Shown: piece after piece, positions 22,956-36,000 of the stretch
Layout of the letters: each line of letters begins with the position of its first letter
Numbering within the stretch: the stretch's first letter is position 1
Source of the DNA: Sympetrum striolatum
Taxonomy: Eukaryota; Arthropoda; Insecta; Odonata; Libellulidae
Assembly: GCA_947579665.1 (NCBI GenBank)
Contig: OX388344.1
Span: 13,200,346 to 13,264,345 of the forward strand
Reading direction: 5' to 3'
DNA: 64,000 bases
Position numbers and translations under genes: made by a program
The notes under the pieces: generated by a model
The model's input: the letters and a program-made list of their open reading frames with translations, nothing else
Told to the model about the DNA's origin: nothing
Databases searched by the model: none

Positions 22956-25900
22956 TTATTGTTGATACTTAATAAGCATTCGTTTTGCGCTATCATTGCA
23001 AATAAGCGAGATATAAGCGTTTGAAAATTTGAAAAATCGCAAATTTAAAATGCTCAAAATCGATCCCCATTAATTCTGGTGGTAGGTATAATTATTGTTG
23101 ATACTAAATAAGCATTCAATTTGCGCTATCATTGCAAATAAGCGAGATATAAGCGTTTGAAAATTTGAAAAATCGCAAATTTAAAATTGCTCAAAATCGA
23201 TCCCCATTAATTCTGGTGGTAGGTATAATTATTGTTGATACTAAATAGGCATTTGTTTTGCGCTATCATTGCAAATAAGCGAGATATAAGCGTTTGAAAA
23301 TTTGAAAAATCGCAAATTTAAAATTGCTAAAAATCGATCCCCATTAATTCTGGTTGTAGGTATAATTATTGTTGATACTAAATTAGCATTCGTATTGCGC
23401 TATCATTGCAAATAAGCGAGATATAAGCGTTTGAAAATTTGAAAAATCGCAAATTTAAAATTGCTCAAAATCGATCCCCATTAATTCTGGTGGTAGGTAT
23501 AATTATTGTTGATACTAAATAAGCATTCGTATTGCGCTATCATTGCAAATAAGCGAGATATAAGCGTTTGAAAATTTGAAAAATCGCAAATTTAAAATTG
23601 CTCAAAATCGATCCCCATTAATTCTGGTGGTAGGTATAATTATTGTTGATACTAAATAGGCATTCGTTTTGCGCTATCATTGCAAATAAGCGAGATATAA
23701 CCGTTTGAAAATTTGAAAAATCGCAAATTTAAAATTGCTCAAAATCGATCCATCTTAATTCTGGTGGTAGGTATAATTATTGTTGATACTAAATAAGCAT
23801 TCGTATTGCGCTATCATTGCAAATAAGCGAGATATAAGCGTTTAAAAATTTGAAAAATCGCAAATTTAAAATTGCTCAAAATCGATCCCCATTAATTCTG
23901 GTGGTAGGTATAATTATTGTTGATACTAAATAAGCATTCGTTTTGCGCTATCATTGCAAATAAGCGAGATATAAGCGTTTGAAAATTTGAAAAATCGCAA
24001 ATTTAAAATTGCTCAAAATCGATCCCCATTAATTCTGGTGGTAGGTATAATTATTTTTGATACTAAATAGGCATTCGTTTTGCGCTATCATTGCAAATAA
24101 GCGAGATATAAGCGTTTGAAAATTTGAAAAATCGCAAATTTAAAATTGCTCAAAATCGATCCCCATTAATTCTGTTGGTAGGTATAATTATTGTTGATAC
24201 TAAATAAGCATTCATTTTGCGCTATCATTGCAAATAAGCGAGATATAAGCGTTTGAAAATTTGAAAAATCGCAAATTTAAAATTGCTCAAAATCGATCCC
24301 CATTAATTCTGGTGGTAGGTATAATTATTGTTGATACTAAATAAGCATTTGTATTGCGCTATCGTTGCAAATAAGCGAGATATAAGCGTTTGAAAATTTG
24401 AAAAATCGCAAATTTAAAATGCTCAAAATCGATCCCCATTAATTCTGGTGGTAGGTATAATTATTGTTGATACTAAATAAGCATTCAATTTGCGCTATCA
24501 TTGCAAATAAGCGAGATATAAGCGTTTGAAAATTTGAAAAATCGCAAATTTAAAATTGCTCAAAATCGATCCCCATTAATTCTGGTGGTAGGTATAATTA
24601 TTGTTGATACTAAATAGGCATTTGTTTTGCGCTATCATTGCAAATAAGCGAGATATAAGCGTTTGAAAATTTGAAAAATCGCAAATTTAAAATTGCTCAA
24701 AATCGATCCCCATTAATTCTGGTGGTAGGTATAATTATTGTTGATACTAAATAGGCATTCGTTTTGCGCTATCATTGCAAATAAGCGAGATATAAGCGTT
24801 TGAAAATTTGAAAAATCGCAAATTTAAAATTGCTCAAAATCGATCCCCATTAATTCTGGTGGTAGGTATAATTATTGTTGATACTAAATAGGCATTCGTT
24901 TTGCGCTATCATTGCAAATAAGCGAGATATAAGCGTTTGAAAATTTGAAAAATCGCAAATTTAAAATTGCTCAAAATCGATCCATATTAATTCTGGTGGT
25001 AGGTATAATTATTGTTGATACTAAATAAGCATTCGTATTGCGCTATCATTGCAAATAAGCGAGATATAAGCGTTTAAAAATTTGAAAAATCGCAAATTTA
25101 AAATTGCTCAAAATCGATCCCCATTAATTCTGGTGGTAGGTATAATTATTGTTGATACTAAATAGGCATTCGTTTTGCGCTATCATTGCAAATAAGCGAG
25201 ATATAAGCGTTTGAAAATTTGAAAAATCGCAAATTTAAAATTGCTCAAAATCGATCCCCATTAATTCTGGTGGTAGGTATAATTATTGTTGATACTAAAT
25301 AGGCATTCGTTTTGCGCTATCATTGCAAATAAGCGAGATATAACCGTTTGAAAATTTGAAAAATCGCAAATTTAAAATTGCTCAAAATCGATCCATATTA
25401 ATTCTGGTGGTAGGTATAATTATTGTTGATACTAAATAAGCATTCGTATTGCGCTATCATTGCAAATAAGCGAGATATAAGCGTTTAAAAATTTGAAAAA
25501 TCGCAAATTTAAAATTGCTCAAAATCGATCCCCATTAATTCTGGTGGTAGGTATAATTATTGTTGATACTAAATAGGCATTCGTTTTGCGCTATCATTGC
25601 AAATAAGCGAGATATAAGCGTTTGAAAATTTGAAAAATCGCAAATTTAAAATTGCTCAAAATCGATCCATATTTATTCTGGTGGTAGGTATAATTATTGT
25701 TGATACTAAATAAGCATTCGTATTGCGCTATCATTGCAAATAAGCGAGATATAAGCGTTTAAAAATTTGAAAAATCGCAAATTTAAAATTGCTCAAAATC
25801 GATCCCCATTAATTCTGGTGGTAGGTATAATTATTGTTGATACTTAATAAGCATTCGTTTTGCGCTATCATTGCAAATAAGCGAGATATAAGCGTTTGAA

Positions 25901-28900
25901 AATTTGAAAAATCGCAAATTTAAAATGCTCAAAATCGATCCCCATTAATTCTGGTGGTAGGTATAATTATTGTTGATACTAAATAAGCATTCAATTTGCG
26001 CTATCATTGCAAATAAGCGAGATATAAGCGTTTGAAAATTTGAAAAATCGCAAATTTAAAATTACTCAAAATCGATCCCCATTAATTCTGGTGGTAGGTA
26101 TAATTATTGTTGATACTAAATAGGCATTTGTTTTGCGCTATCATTGCAAATAAGCGAGATATAAGCGTTTGAAAATTTGAAAAATCGCAAATTTAAAATT
26201 GCTAAAAATCGATCCCCATTAATTCTGGTTGTAGGTATAATTATTGTTGATACTAAATTAGCATTCGTATTGCGCTATCATTGCAAATAAGCGAGATATA
26301 AGCGTTTGAAAATTTGAAAAATCGCAAATTTAAAATTGCTCAAAATCGATCCCCATTAATTCTGGTGGTAGGTATAATTATTGTTGATACTAAATAAGCA
26401 TTCGTATTGCGCTATCATTGCAAATAAGCGAGATATAAGCGTTTGAAAATTTGAAAAATCGCAAATTTAAAATTGCTCAAAATCGATCCCCATTAATTCT
26501 GGTGGTAGGTATAATTATTGTTGATACTAAATAGGCATTCGTTTTGCGCTATCATTGCAAATAAGCGAGATATAAGCGTTTGAAAATTTGAAAAATCGCA
26601 AATTTAAAATTGCTCAAAATCGATCCCCATTAATTCTGTTGGTAGGTATAATTATTGTTGATACTAAATAAGCATTCATTTTGCGCTATCATTGCAAATA
26701 AGCGAGATATAAGCGTTTGAAAATTTGAAAAATCGCAAATTTAAAATTGCTCAAAATCGATCCCCATTAATTCTGGTGGTAGGTATAATTATTGTTGATA
26801 CTAAATAAGCATTTGTATTGCGCTATCGTTGCAAATAAGCGAGATATAAGCGTTTGAAAATTTGAAAAATCGCAAATTTAAAATGCTCAAAATCGATCCC
26901 CATTAATTCTGGTGGTAGGTATAATTATTGTTGATACTAAATAAGCATTCAATTTGCGCTATCATTGCAAATAAGCGAGATATAAGCGTTTGAAAATTTG
27001 AAAAATCGCAAATTTAAAATTGCTCAAAATCGATCCCCATTAATTCTGGTGGTAGGTATAATTATTGTTGATACTAAATAGGCATTTGTTTTGCGCTATC
27101 ATTGCAAATAAGCGAGATATAAGCGTTTGAAAATTTGAAAAATCGCAAATTTAAAATTGCTCAAAATCGATCCCCATTAATTCTGGTGGTAGGTATAATT
27201 ATTGTTGATACTAAATAGGCATTCGTTTTGCGCTATCATTGCAAATAAGCGAGATATAAGCGTTTGAAAATTTGAAAAATCGCAAATTTAAAATTGCTCA
27301 AAATCGATCCCCATTAATTCTGGTGGTAGGTATAATTATTGTTGATACTAAATAGGCATTCGTTTTGCGCTATCATTGCAAATAAGCGAGATATAAGCGT
27401 TTGAAAATTTGAAAAATCGCAAATTTAAAATTGCTCAAAATCGATCCATATTAATTCTGGTGGTAGGTATAATTATTGTTGATACTAAATAAGCATTCGT
27501 ATTGCGCTATCATTGCAAATAAGCGAGATATAAGCGTTTAAAAATTTGAAAAATCGCAAATTTAAAATTGCTCAAAATCGATCCCCATTAATTCTGGTGG
27601 TAGGTATAATTATTGTTGATACTAAATAGGCATTCGTTTTGCGCTATCATTGCAAATAAGCGAGATATAAGCGTTTGAAAATTTGAAAAATCGCAAATTT
27701 AAAATTGCTCAAAATCGATCCCCATTAATTCTGGTGGTAGGTATAATTATTGTTGATACTAAATAGGCATTCGTTTTGCGCTATCATTGCAAATAAGCGA
27801 GATATAACCGTTTGAAAATTTGAAAAATCGCAAATTTAAAATTGCTCAAAATCGATCCATATTAATTCTGGTGGTAGGTATAATTATTGTTGATACTAAA
27901 TAAGCATTCGTATTGCGCTATCATTGCAAATAAGCGAGATATAAGCGTTTAAAAATTTGAAAAATCGCAAATTTAAAATTGCTCAAAATCGATCCCCATT
28001 AATTCTGGTGGTAGGTATAATTATTGTTGATACTAAATAGGCATTCGTTTTGCGCTATCATTGCAAATAAGCGAGATATAAGCGTTTGAAAATTTGAAAA
28101 ATCGCAAATTTAAAATTGCTCAAAATCGATCCATATTTATTCTGGTGGTAGGTATAATTATTGTTGATACTAAATAAGCATTCGTATTGCGCTATCATTG
28201 CAAATAAGCGAGATATAAGCGTTTAAAAATTTGAAAAATCGCAAATTTAAAATTGCTCAAAATCGATCCCCATTAATTCTGGTGGTAGGTATAATTATTG
28301 TTGATACTTAATAAGCATTCGTTTTGCGCTATCATTGCAAATAAGCGAGATATAAGCGTTTGAAAATTTGAAAAATCGCAAATTTAAAATGCTCAAAATC
28401 GATCCCCATTAATTCTGGTGGTAGGTATAATTATTGTTGATACTAAATAAGCATTCAATTTGCGCTATCATTGCAAATAAGCGAGATATAAGCGTTTGAA
28501 AATTTGAAAAATCGCAAATTTAAAATTACTCAAAATCGATCCCCATTAATTCTGGTGGTAGGTATAATTATTGTTGATACTAAATAGGCATTTGTTTTGC
28601 GCTATCATTGCAAATAAGCGAGATATAAGCGTTTGAAAATTTGAAAAATCGCAAATTTAAAATTGCTAAAAATCGATCCCCATTAATTCTGGTTGTAGGT
28701 ATAATTATTGTTGATACTAAATTAGCATTCGTATTGCGCTATCATTGCAAATAAGCGAGATATAAGCGTTTGAAAATTTGAAAAATCGCAAATTTAAAAT
28801 TGCTCAAAATCGATCCCCATTAATTCTGGTGGTAGGTATAATTATTGTTGATACTAAATAAGCATTCGTATTGCGCTATCATTGCAAATAAGCGAGATAT

Positions 28901-30040
28901 AAGCGTTTGAAAATTTGAAAAATCGCAAATTTAAAATTGCTCAAAATCGATCCCCATTAATTCTGGTGGTAGGTATAATTATTGTTGATACTAAATAGGC
29001 ATTCGTTTTGCGCTATCATTGCAAATAAGCGAGATATAACCGTTTGAAAATTTGAAAAATCGCAAATTTAAAATTGCTCAAAATCGATCCATCTTAATTC
29101 TGGTGGTAGGTATAATTATTGTTGATACTAAATAAGCATTCGTATTGCGCTATCATTGCAAATAAGCGAGATATAAGCGTTTAAAAATTTGAAAAATCGC
29201 AAATTTAAAATTGCTCAAAATCGATCCCCATTAATTCTGGTGGTAGGTATAATTATTGTTGATACTAAATAAGCATTCGTTTTGCGCTATCATTGCAAAT
29301 AAGCGAGATATAAGCGTTTGAAAATTTGAAAAATCGCAAATTTAAAATTGCTCAAAATCGATCCCCATTAATTCTGGTGGTAGGTATAATTATTTTTGAT
29401 ACTAAATAGGCATTCGTTTTGCGCTATCATTGCAAATAAGCGAGATATAAGCGTTTGAAAATTTGAAAAATCGCAAATTTAAAATTGCTCAAAATCGATC
29501 CCCATTAATTCTGTTGGTAGGTATAATTATTGTTGATACTAAATAAGCATTCATTTTGCGCTATCATTGCAAATAAGCGAGATATAAGCGTTTGAAAATT
29601 TGAAAAATCGCAAATTTAAAATTGCTCAAAATCGATCCCCATTAATTCTGGTGGTAGGTATAATTATTGTTGATACTAAATAAGCATTTGTATTGCGCTA
29701 TCGTTGCAAATAAGCGAGATATAAGCGTTTGAAAATTTGAAAAATCGCAAATTTAAAATGCTCAAAATCGATCCCCATTAATTCTGGTGGTAGGTATAAT
29801 TATTGTTGATACTAAATAAGCATTCAATTTGCGCTATCATTGCAAATAAGCGAGATATAAGCGTTTGAAAATTTGAAAAATCGCAAATTTAAAATTGCTC
29901 AAAATCGATCCCCATTAATTCTGGTGGTAGGTATAATTATTGTTGATACTAAATAGGCATTTGTTTTGCGCTATCATTGCAAATAAGCGAGATATAAGCG
30001 TTTGAAAATTTGAAAAATCGCAAATTTAAAATTGCTAAAA
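22400..30040. repeat. Higher-order repeats of 21 and 18 monomers
   Basis: The rare GATACTTAATAAG unit is at 22,966, 25,841 and 28,305; ATAACCG next to it is at 22,465, 25,340 and 27,804. Successive shifts are 2,875 bp (21 units) and 2,464 bp (18 units), each 2 bp short because of 136-bp units. A full shift of 5,339 bp links 22,400-24,700 to 27,800-30,040 (ATTTTTGATAC at 24,053 and 29,392). The 2,464-bp period runs in tandem over about 24,060-29,030. The first unit carries an extra ATAACCG at 23,697 that the second lacks and the third regains at 29,036. Confidence 0.92.
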
Positions 30041-33000
30041 ATCGATCCCCATTAATTCTGGTTGTAGGTATAATTATTGTTGATACTAAATTAGCATTCG
30101 TATTGCGCTATCATTGCAAATAAGCGAGATATAAGCGTTTGAAAATTTGAAAAATCGCAAATTTAAAATTGCTCAAAATCGATCCCAATTAATTCTGGTG
30201 GTAGGTATAATTATTGTTGATACTAAATAGGCATTCGTTTTGCGCTATCATTGCAAATAAGCGAGATATAAGCGTTTGAAAATTTGAAAAATCGCAAATA
30301 AAAAATTGCTCAAAATCGATCCCCATTAATTCTGGTGGTAGGTATAATTATTGTTGATACTAAATAAGCATTCGTTTTGCGCTATCATTGCAAATAAGCG
30401 AGATATAAGCGTTTGAAAATTTGAAAAATCGCAAATTTAAAATTGCTCAAAATCGATCCATATTAATTCTGGTGGTAGGTATAATTATTGTTGATACTAA
30501 ATAAGAATTCGTATTGCGCTATCATTGCAAATAAGCGAGATATAAGCGTTTAAAAATTTGAAAAATCGCAAATTTAAAATTGCTCAAAATCGATCCCCAT
30601 TAATTCTGGTGGTAGGTATAATTATTGTTGATACTAAATAGGCATTCGTTTTGCGCTATCATTGCAAATAAGCGAGATATAAGCGTTTGAAAATTTGAAA
30701 AATCGCAAATTTAAAATTGCTCAAAATCGATCCATATTAATTCTGGTGGTAGGTATAATTATTGTTGATACTAAATAGGCATTCGTTTTGCGCTATCATT
30801 GCAAATAAGCGAGATATAACCGTTTGAAAATTTGAAAAATCGCAAATTTAAAATTGCTCAAAATCGATCCATCTTAATTCTGGTGGTAGGTATAATTATT
30901 GTTGATACTAAATAAGCATTCGTATTGCGCTATCATTGCAAATAAGCGAGATATAAGCGTTTAAAAATTTGAAAAATCGCAAATTAAAAATTGCTCAAAA
31001 TCGATCCCCATTAATTCTGGTGGTAGGTATAATTATTGTTGATACTAAATAAGCATTCGTTTTGCGCTATCATTGCAAATAAGCGAGATATAAGCGTTTG
31101 AAAATTTGAAAAATCGCAAATTTAAAATTGCTCAAAATCGATCCCCATTAATTCTGGTGGTAGGTATAATTATTGTTGATACTAAATAGGCATTCGTTTT
31201 GCGCTATCATTGCAAATAAGCGAGATATAAGCGTTTGAAAATTTGAAAAATCGCAAATTAAAAATTGCTCAAAATCGATCCCCATTAATTCTGGTGGTAG
31301 GTATAATTATTGTTGATACTAAATAGGCATGCGTTTTGCGCTATCATTGAAAATAAGCGAGATATAAGCGTTTGAAAATTTGAAAAATCGCAAATTTAAA
31401 ATTGCTCAAAATCGATCCCCATTAATTCTGGTGGTAGGTATAATTATTGTTGATACTAAATAGGCATTCGTTTTGCGCTATCATTGCAAATAAGCGAGAT
31501 ATAAGCGTTTGAAAATTTGAAAAATCGCAAATTTAAAATTGCTCAAAATCGATCCATATTAATTCTGGTGGTAGGTATAATTATTGTTGATACTAAATAA
31601 GCATTCGTATTGCGCTATCATTGCAAATAAGCGAGATATAAGCGTTTAAAAATTTGAAAAATCGCAAATTTAAAATTGCTCAAAATCGATCCCCATTAAT
31701 TCTGGTGGTAGGTATAATTATTGTTGATACTAAATAAGCATTCGTTTTGCGCTATCATTGCAAATAAGCGAGATATAAGCGTTTGAAAATTTGAAAAATC
31801 GCAAATTTAAAATTGCTCAAAATCGATCCCCATTAATTCTGGTGGTAGGTATAATTATTGTTGATACTAAATAGGCATTCGTTTTGCGCTATCATTGCAA
31901 ATAAGCGAGATATAAGTGTTTGAAAATTTGAAAAATCGCAAATTAAAAATTGCTCAAAATCGATCCTCATTAATTCTGGTGGTAGGTAAAATTATTGTTG
32001 ATACTAAATAGGCATTCGTTTTGCGCTATCATTGCAAATAAGCGAGATATAAGCGTTTGAAAATTTGAAAAATCGCAAATTTAAAATTGCTCAAAATCGA
32101 TCCCCATTAATTCTGTTGGTAGGTATAATTATTGTTGATACTAAATAAGCATTCATTTTGCGCTATCATTGCAAATAAGCGAGATATAAGCGTTTGAAAA
32201 TTTGAAAAATCGCAAATTTAAAATTGCTCAAAATCGATCCCTATTAATTCTGGTGGTAGGTATAATTATTGTTGATACTAAATTAGCATTTGTATTGCGC
32301 TATCGTTGCAAATAAGCGAGATATAAGCGTTTGAAAATTTGAAAAATCGCAAATTTAAAATGCTCAAAATCGATCCCCATTAATTCTGGTGGTAGGTATA
32401 ATTATTGTTGATACTAAATAAGCATTCAATTTGCGCTATCATTGCAAGTAAGAGAGATATAAGCGTTTGAAAATTTGTAAAATCGCAAATTTAAAATTGC
32501 TCAAAATCGATCCCCATTAATTCTGGTGGTAGGTATAATTATTGTTGATACTAAATAAGCATTCGTATTGCGCTATCGTTGCAAATAAGCGAGATATAAG
32601 CGTTTGAAAATTTGAAAAATCGCAAATTTAAAATGCTCAAAATCGATCCCCATTAATTCTGGTGGTAGGTATAATTATTGTTGATACTAAATAAGCATTT
32701 GTATTGCGCTATCATTGCAAATAAGCGAGATATAAACGTTTAAAAATTTGAAAAATCGCAAATTTTAAATTGCTCATAATCGATCCCCATTAATTCTGGA
32801 GGTAGGTATAATTATTGTTGATACTAAATAGTCATTTGTTTTATGCTATCATTGCAAATAAGCGAGATATAAGCGTTTGAAAATTTGAAAAATCGCAAAT
32901 TTAAAATTGCTCAAAATGGATCCCCATTAATTCTGGTGGTAGGTATAATTATTGTTGATACTAAATAAGCATTCGTTTTGCGCTATCATTGCAAATAAGC

Positions 33001-36000
33001 GAGATATAAGCGTTTGAAAATTTGAAAAATCGCAAATTTAAAATTGCTCAAAATCGATCCTTATTAATTCTGGTGGTAGGTATAATTATTGTTGATACTA
33101 AATAGGCATTCGTTTTGCGCTATCATTTTAAATAAGCGAGAAATAAGCGTTTGAAAATTTGAAAAATCGCAAATTTAAAATTGCTCAAAATCGATCCCCA
33201 TTAATTCTGGTTGTAGGTATAATTATTGTTGATACTAAATAAGCATTCGTATTGCGCTATCATTGCAAAGCAGCGAGATATAAGCGTTTGAAAATTTGAA
33301 AAATCGCAAATTTAAAATTGCTAAAAATCGATCCCCATTAATTCTGGTTGTAGGTATAATTATTGTTGATACTAAATTAGCATTCGTATTGCGCTATCAT
33401 TGCAAATAAGCGAGATATAAGCGTTTGAAAATTTGAAAAATCGCAAATTTAAAATTGCTCAAAATCGATCCCAATTAATTCTGGTGGTAGGTATAATTAT
33501 TGTTGATACTAAATAGGCATTCGTTTTGCGCTATCATTGCAAATAAGCGAGATATAAGCGTTTGAAAATTTGAAAAATCGCAAATAAAAAATTGCTCAAA
33601 ATCGATCCCCATTAATTCTGGTGGTAGGTATAATTATTGTTGATACTAAATAAGCATTCGTTTTGCGCTATCATTGCAAATAAGCGAGATATAAGCGTTT
33701 GAAAATTTGAAAAATCGCAAATTTAAAATTGCTCAAAATCGATCCATATTAATTCTGGTGGTAGGTATAATTATTGTTGATACTAAATAAGCATTCGTAT
33801 TGCGCTATCATTGCAAATAAGCGAGATATAAGCGTTTAAAAATTTGAAAAATCGCAAATTTAAAATTGCTCAAAATCGATCCCCATTAATTCTGGTGGTA
33901 GGTATAATTATTGTTGATACTAAATAGGCATTCGTTTTGCGCTATCATTGCAAATAAGCGAGATATAAGCGTTTGAAAATTTGAAAAATCGCAAATTTAA
34001 AATTGCTCAAAATCGATCCCCATTAATTCTGGTGGTAGGTATAATTATTGTTGATACTAAATAGGCATTCGTTTTGCGCTATCATTGCAAATAAGCGAGA
34101 TATAACCGTTTGAAAATTTGAAAAATCGCAAATTTAAAATTGCTCAAAATCGATCCATCTTAATTCTGGTGGTAGGTATAATTATTGTTGATACTAAATA
34201 AGCATTCGTATTGCGCTATCATTGCAAATAAGCGAGATATAAGCGTTTAAAAATTTGAAAAATCGCAAATTTAAAATTGCTCAAAATCGATCCCCATTAA
34301 TTCTGGTGGTAGGTATAATTATTGTTGATACTAAATAAGCATTCGTTTTGCGCTATCATTGCAAATAAGCGAGATATAAGCGTTTGAAAATTTGAAAAAT
34401 CGCAAATTTAAAATTGCTCAAAATCGATCCCCATTAATTCTGGTGGTAGGTATAATTATTTTTGATACTAAATAGGCATTCGTTTTGCGCTATCATTGCA
34501 AATAAGCGAGATATAAGCGTTTGAAAATTTGAAAAATCGCAAATTTAAAATTGCTCAAAATCGATCCCCATTAATTCTGTTGGTAGGTATAATTATTGTT
34601 GATACTAAATAAGCATTCATTTTGCGCTATCATTGCAAATAAGCGAGATATAAGCGTTTGAAAATTTGAAAAATCGCAAATTTAAAATTGCTCAAAATCG
34701 ATCCCCATTAATTCTGGTGGTAGGTATAATTATTGTTGATACTAAATAAGCATTTGTATTGCGCTATCGTTGCAAATAAGCGAGATATAAGCGTTTGAAA
34801 ATTTGAAAAATCGCAAATTTAAAATGCTCAAAATCGATCCCCATTAATTCTGGTGGTAGGTATAATTATTGTTGATACTAAATAAGCATTCAATTTGCGC
34901 TATCATTGCAAATAAGCGAGATATAAGCGTTTGAAAATTTGAAAAATCGCAAATTTAAAATTGCTCAAAATCGATCCCCATTAATTCTGGTGGTAGGTAT
35001 AATTATTGTTGATACTAAATAGGCATTTGTTTTGCGCTATCATTGCAAATAAGCGAGATATAAGCGTTTGAAAATTTGAAAAATCGCAAATTTAAAATTG
35101 CTAAAAATCGATCCCCATTAATTCTGGTTGTAGGTATAATTATTGTTGATACTAAATTAGCATTCGTATTGCGCTATCATTGCAAATAAGCGAGATATAA
35201 GCGTTTGAAAATTTGAAAAATCGCAAATTTAAAATTGCTCAAAATCGATCCCAATTAATTCTGGTGGTAGGTATAATTATTGTTGATACTAAATAGGCAT
35301 TCGTTTTGCGCTATCATTGCAAATAAGCGAGATATAAGCGTTTGAAAATTTGAAAAATCGCAAATAAAAAATTGCTCAAAATCGATCCCCATTAATTCTG
35401 GTGGTAGGTATAATTATTGTTGATACTAAATAAGCATTCGTTTTGCGCTATCATTGCAAATAAGCGAGATATAAGCGTTTGAAAATTTGAAAAATCGCAA
35501 AATTAAAATTGCTCAAAATCGATCCATATTAATTCTGGTGGTAGGTATAATTATTGTTGATACTAAATAAGCATTCGTATTGCGCTATCATTGCAAATAA
35601 GCGAGATATAAGCGTTTAAAAATTTGAAAAATCGCAAATTTAAAATTGCTCAAAATCGATCCCCATTAATTCTGGTGGTAGGTATAATTATTGTTGATAC
35701 TAAATAGGCATTCGTTTTGCGCTATCATTGCAAATAAGCGAGATATAAGCGTTTGAAAATTTGAAAAATCGCAAATTTAAAATTGCTCAAAATCGATCCC
35801 CATTAATTCTGGTGGTAGGTATAATTATTGTTGATACTAAATAGGCATTCGTTTTGCGCTATCATTGCAAATAAGCGAGATATAACCGTTTGAAAATTTG
35901 AAAAATCGCAAATTTAAAATTGCTCAAAATCGATCCATCTTAATTCTGGTGGTAGGTATAATTATTGTTGATACTAAATAAGCATTCGTATTGCGCTATC

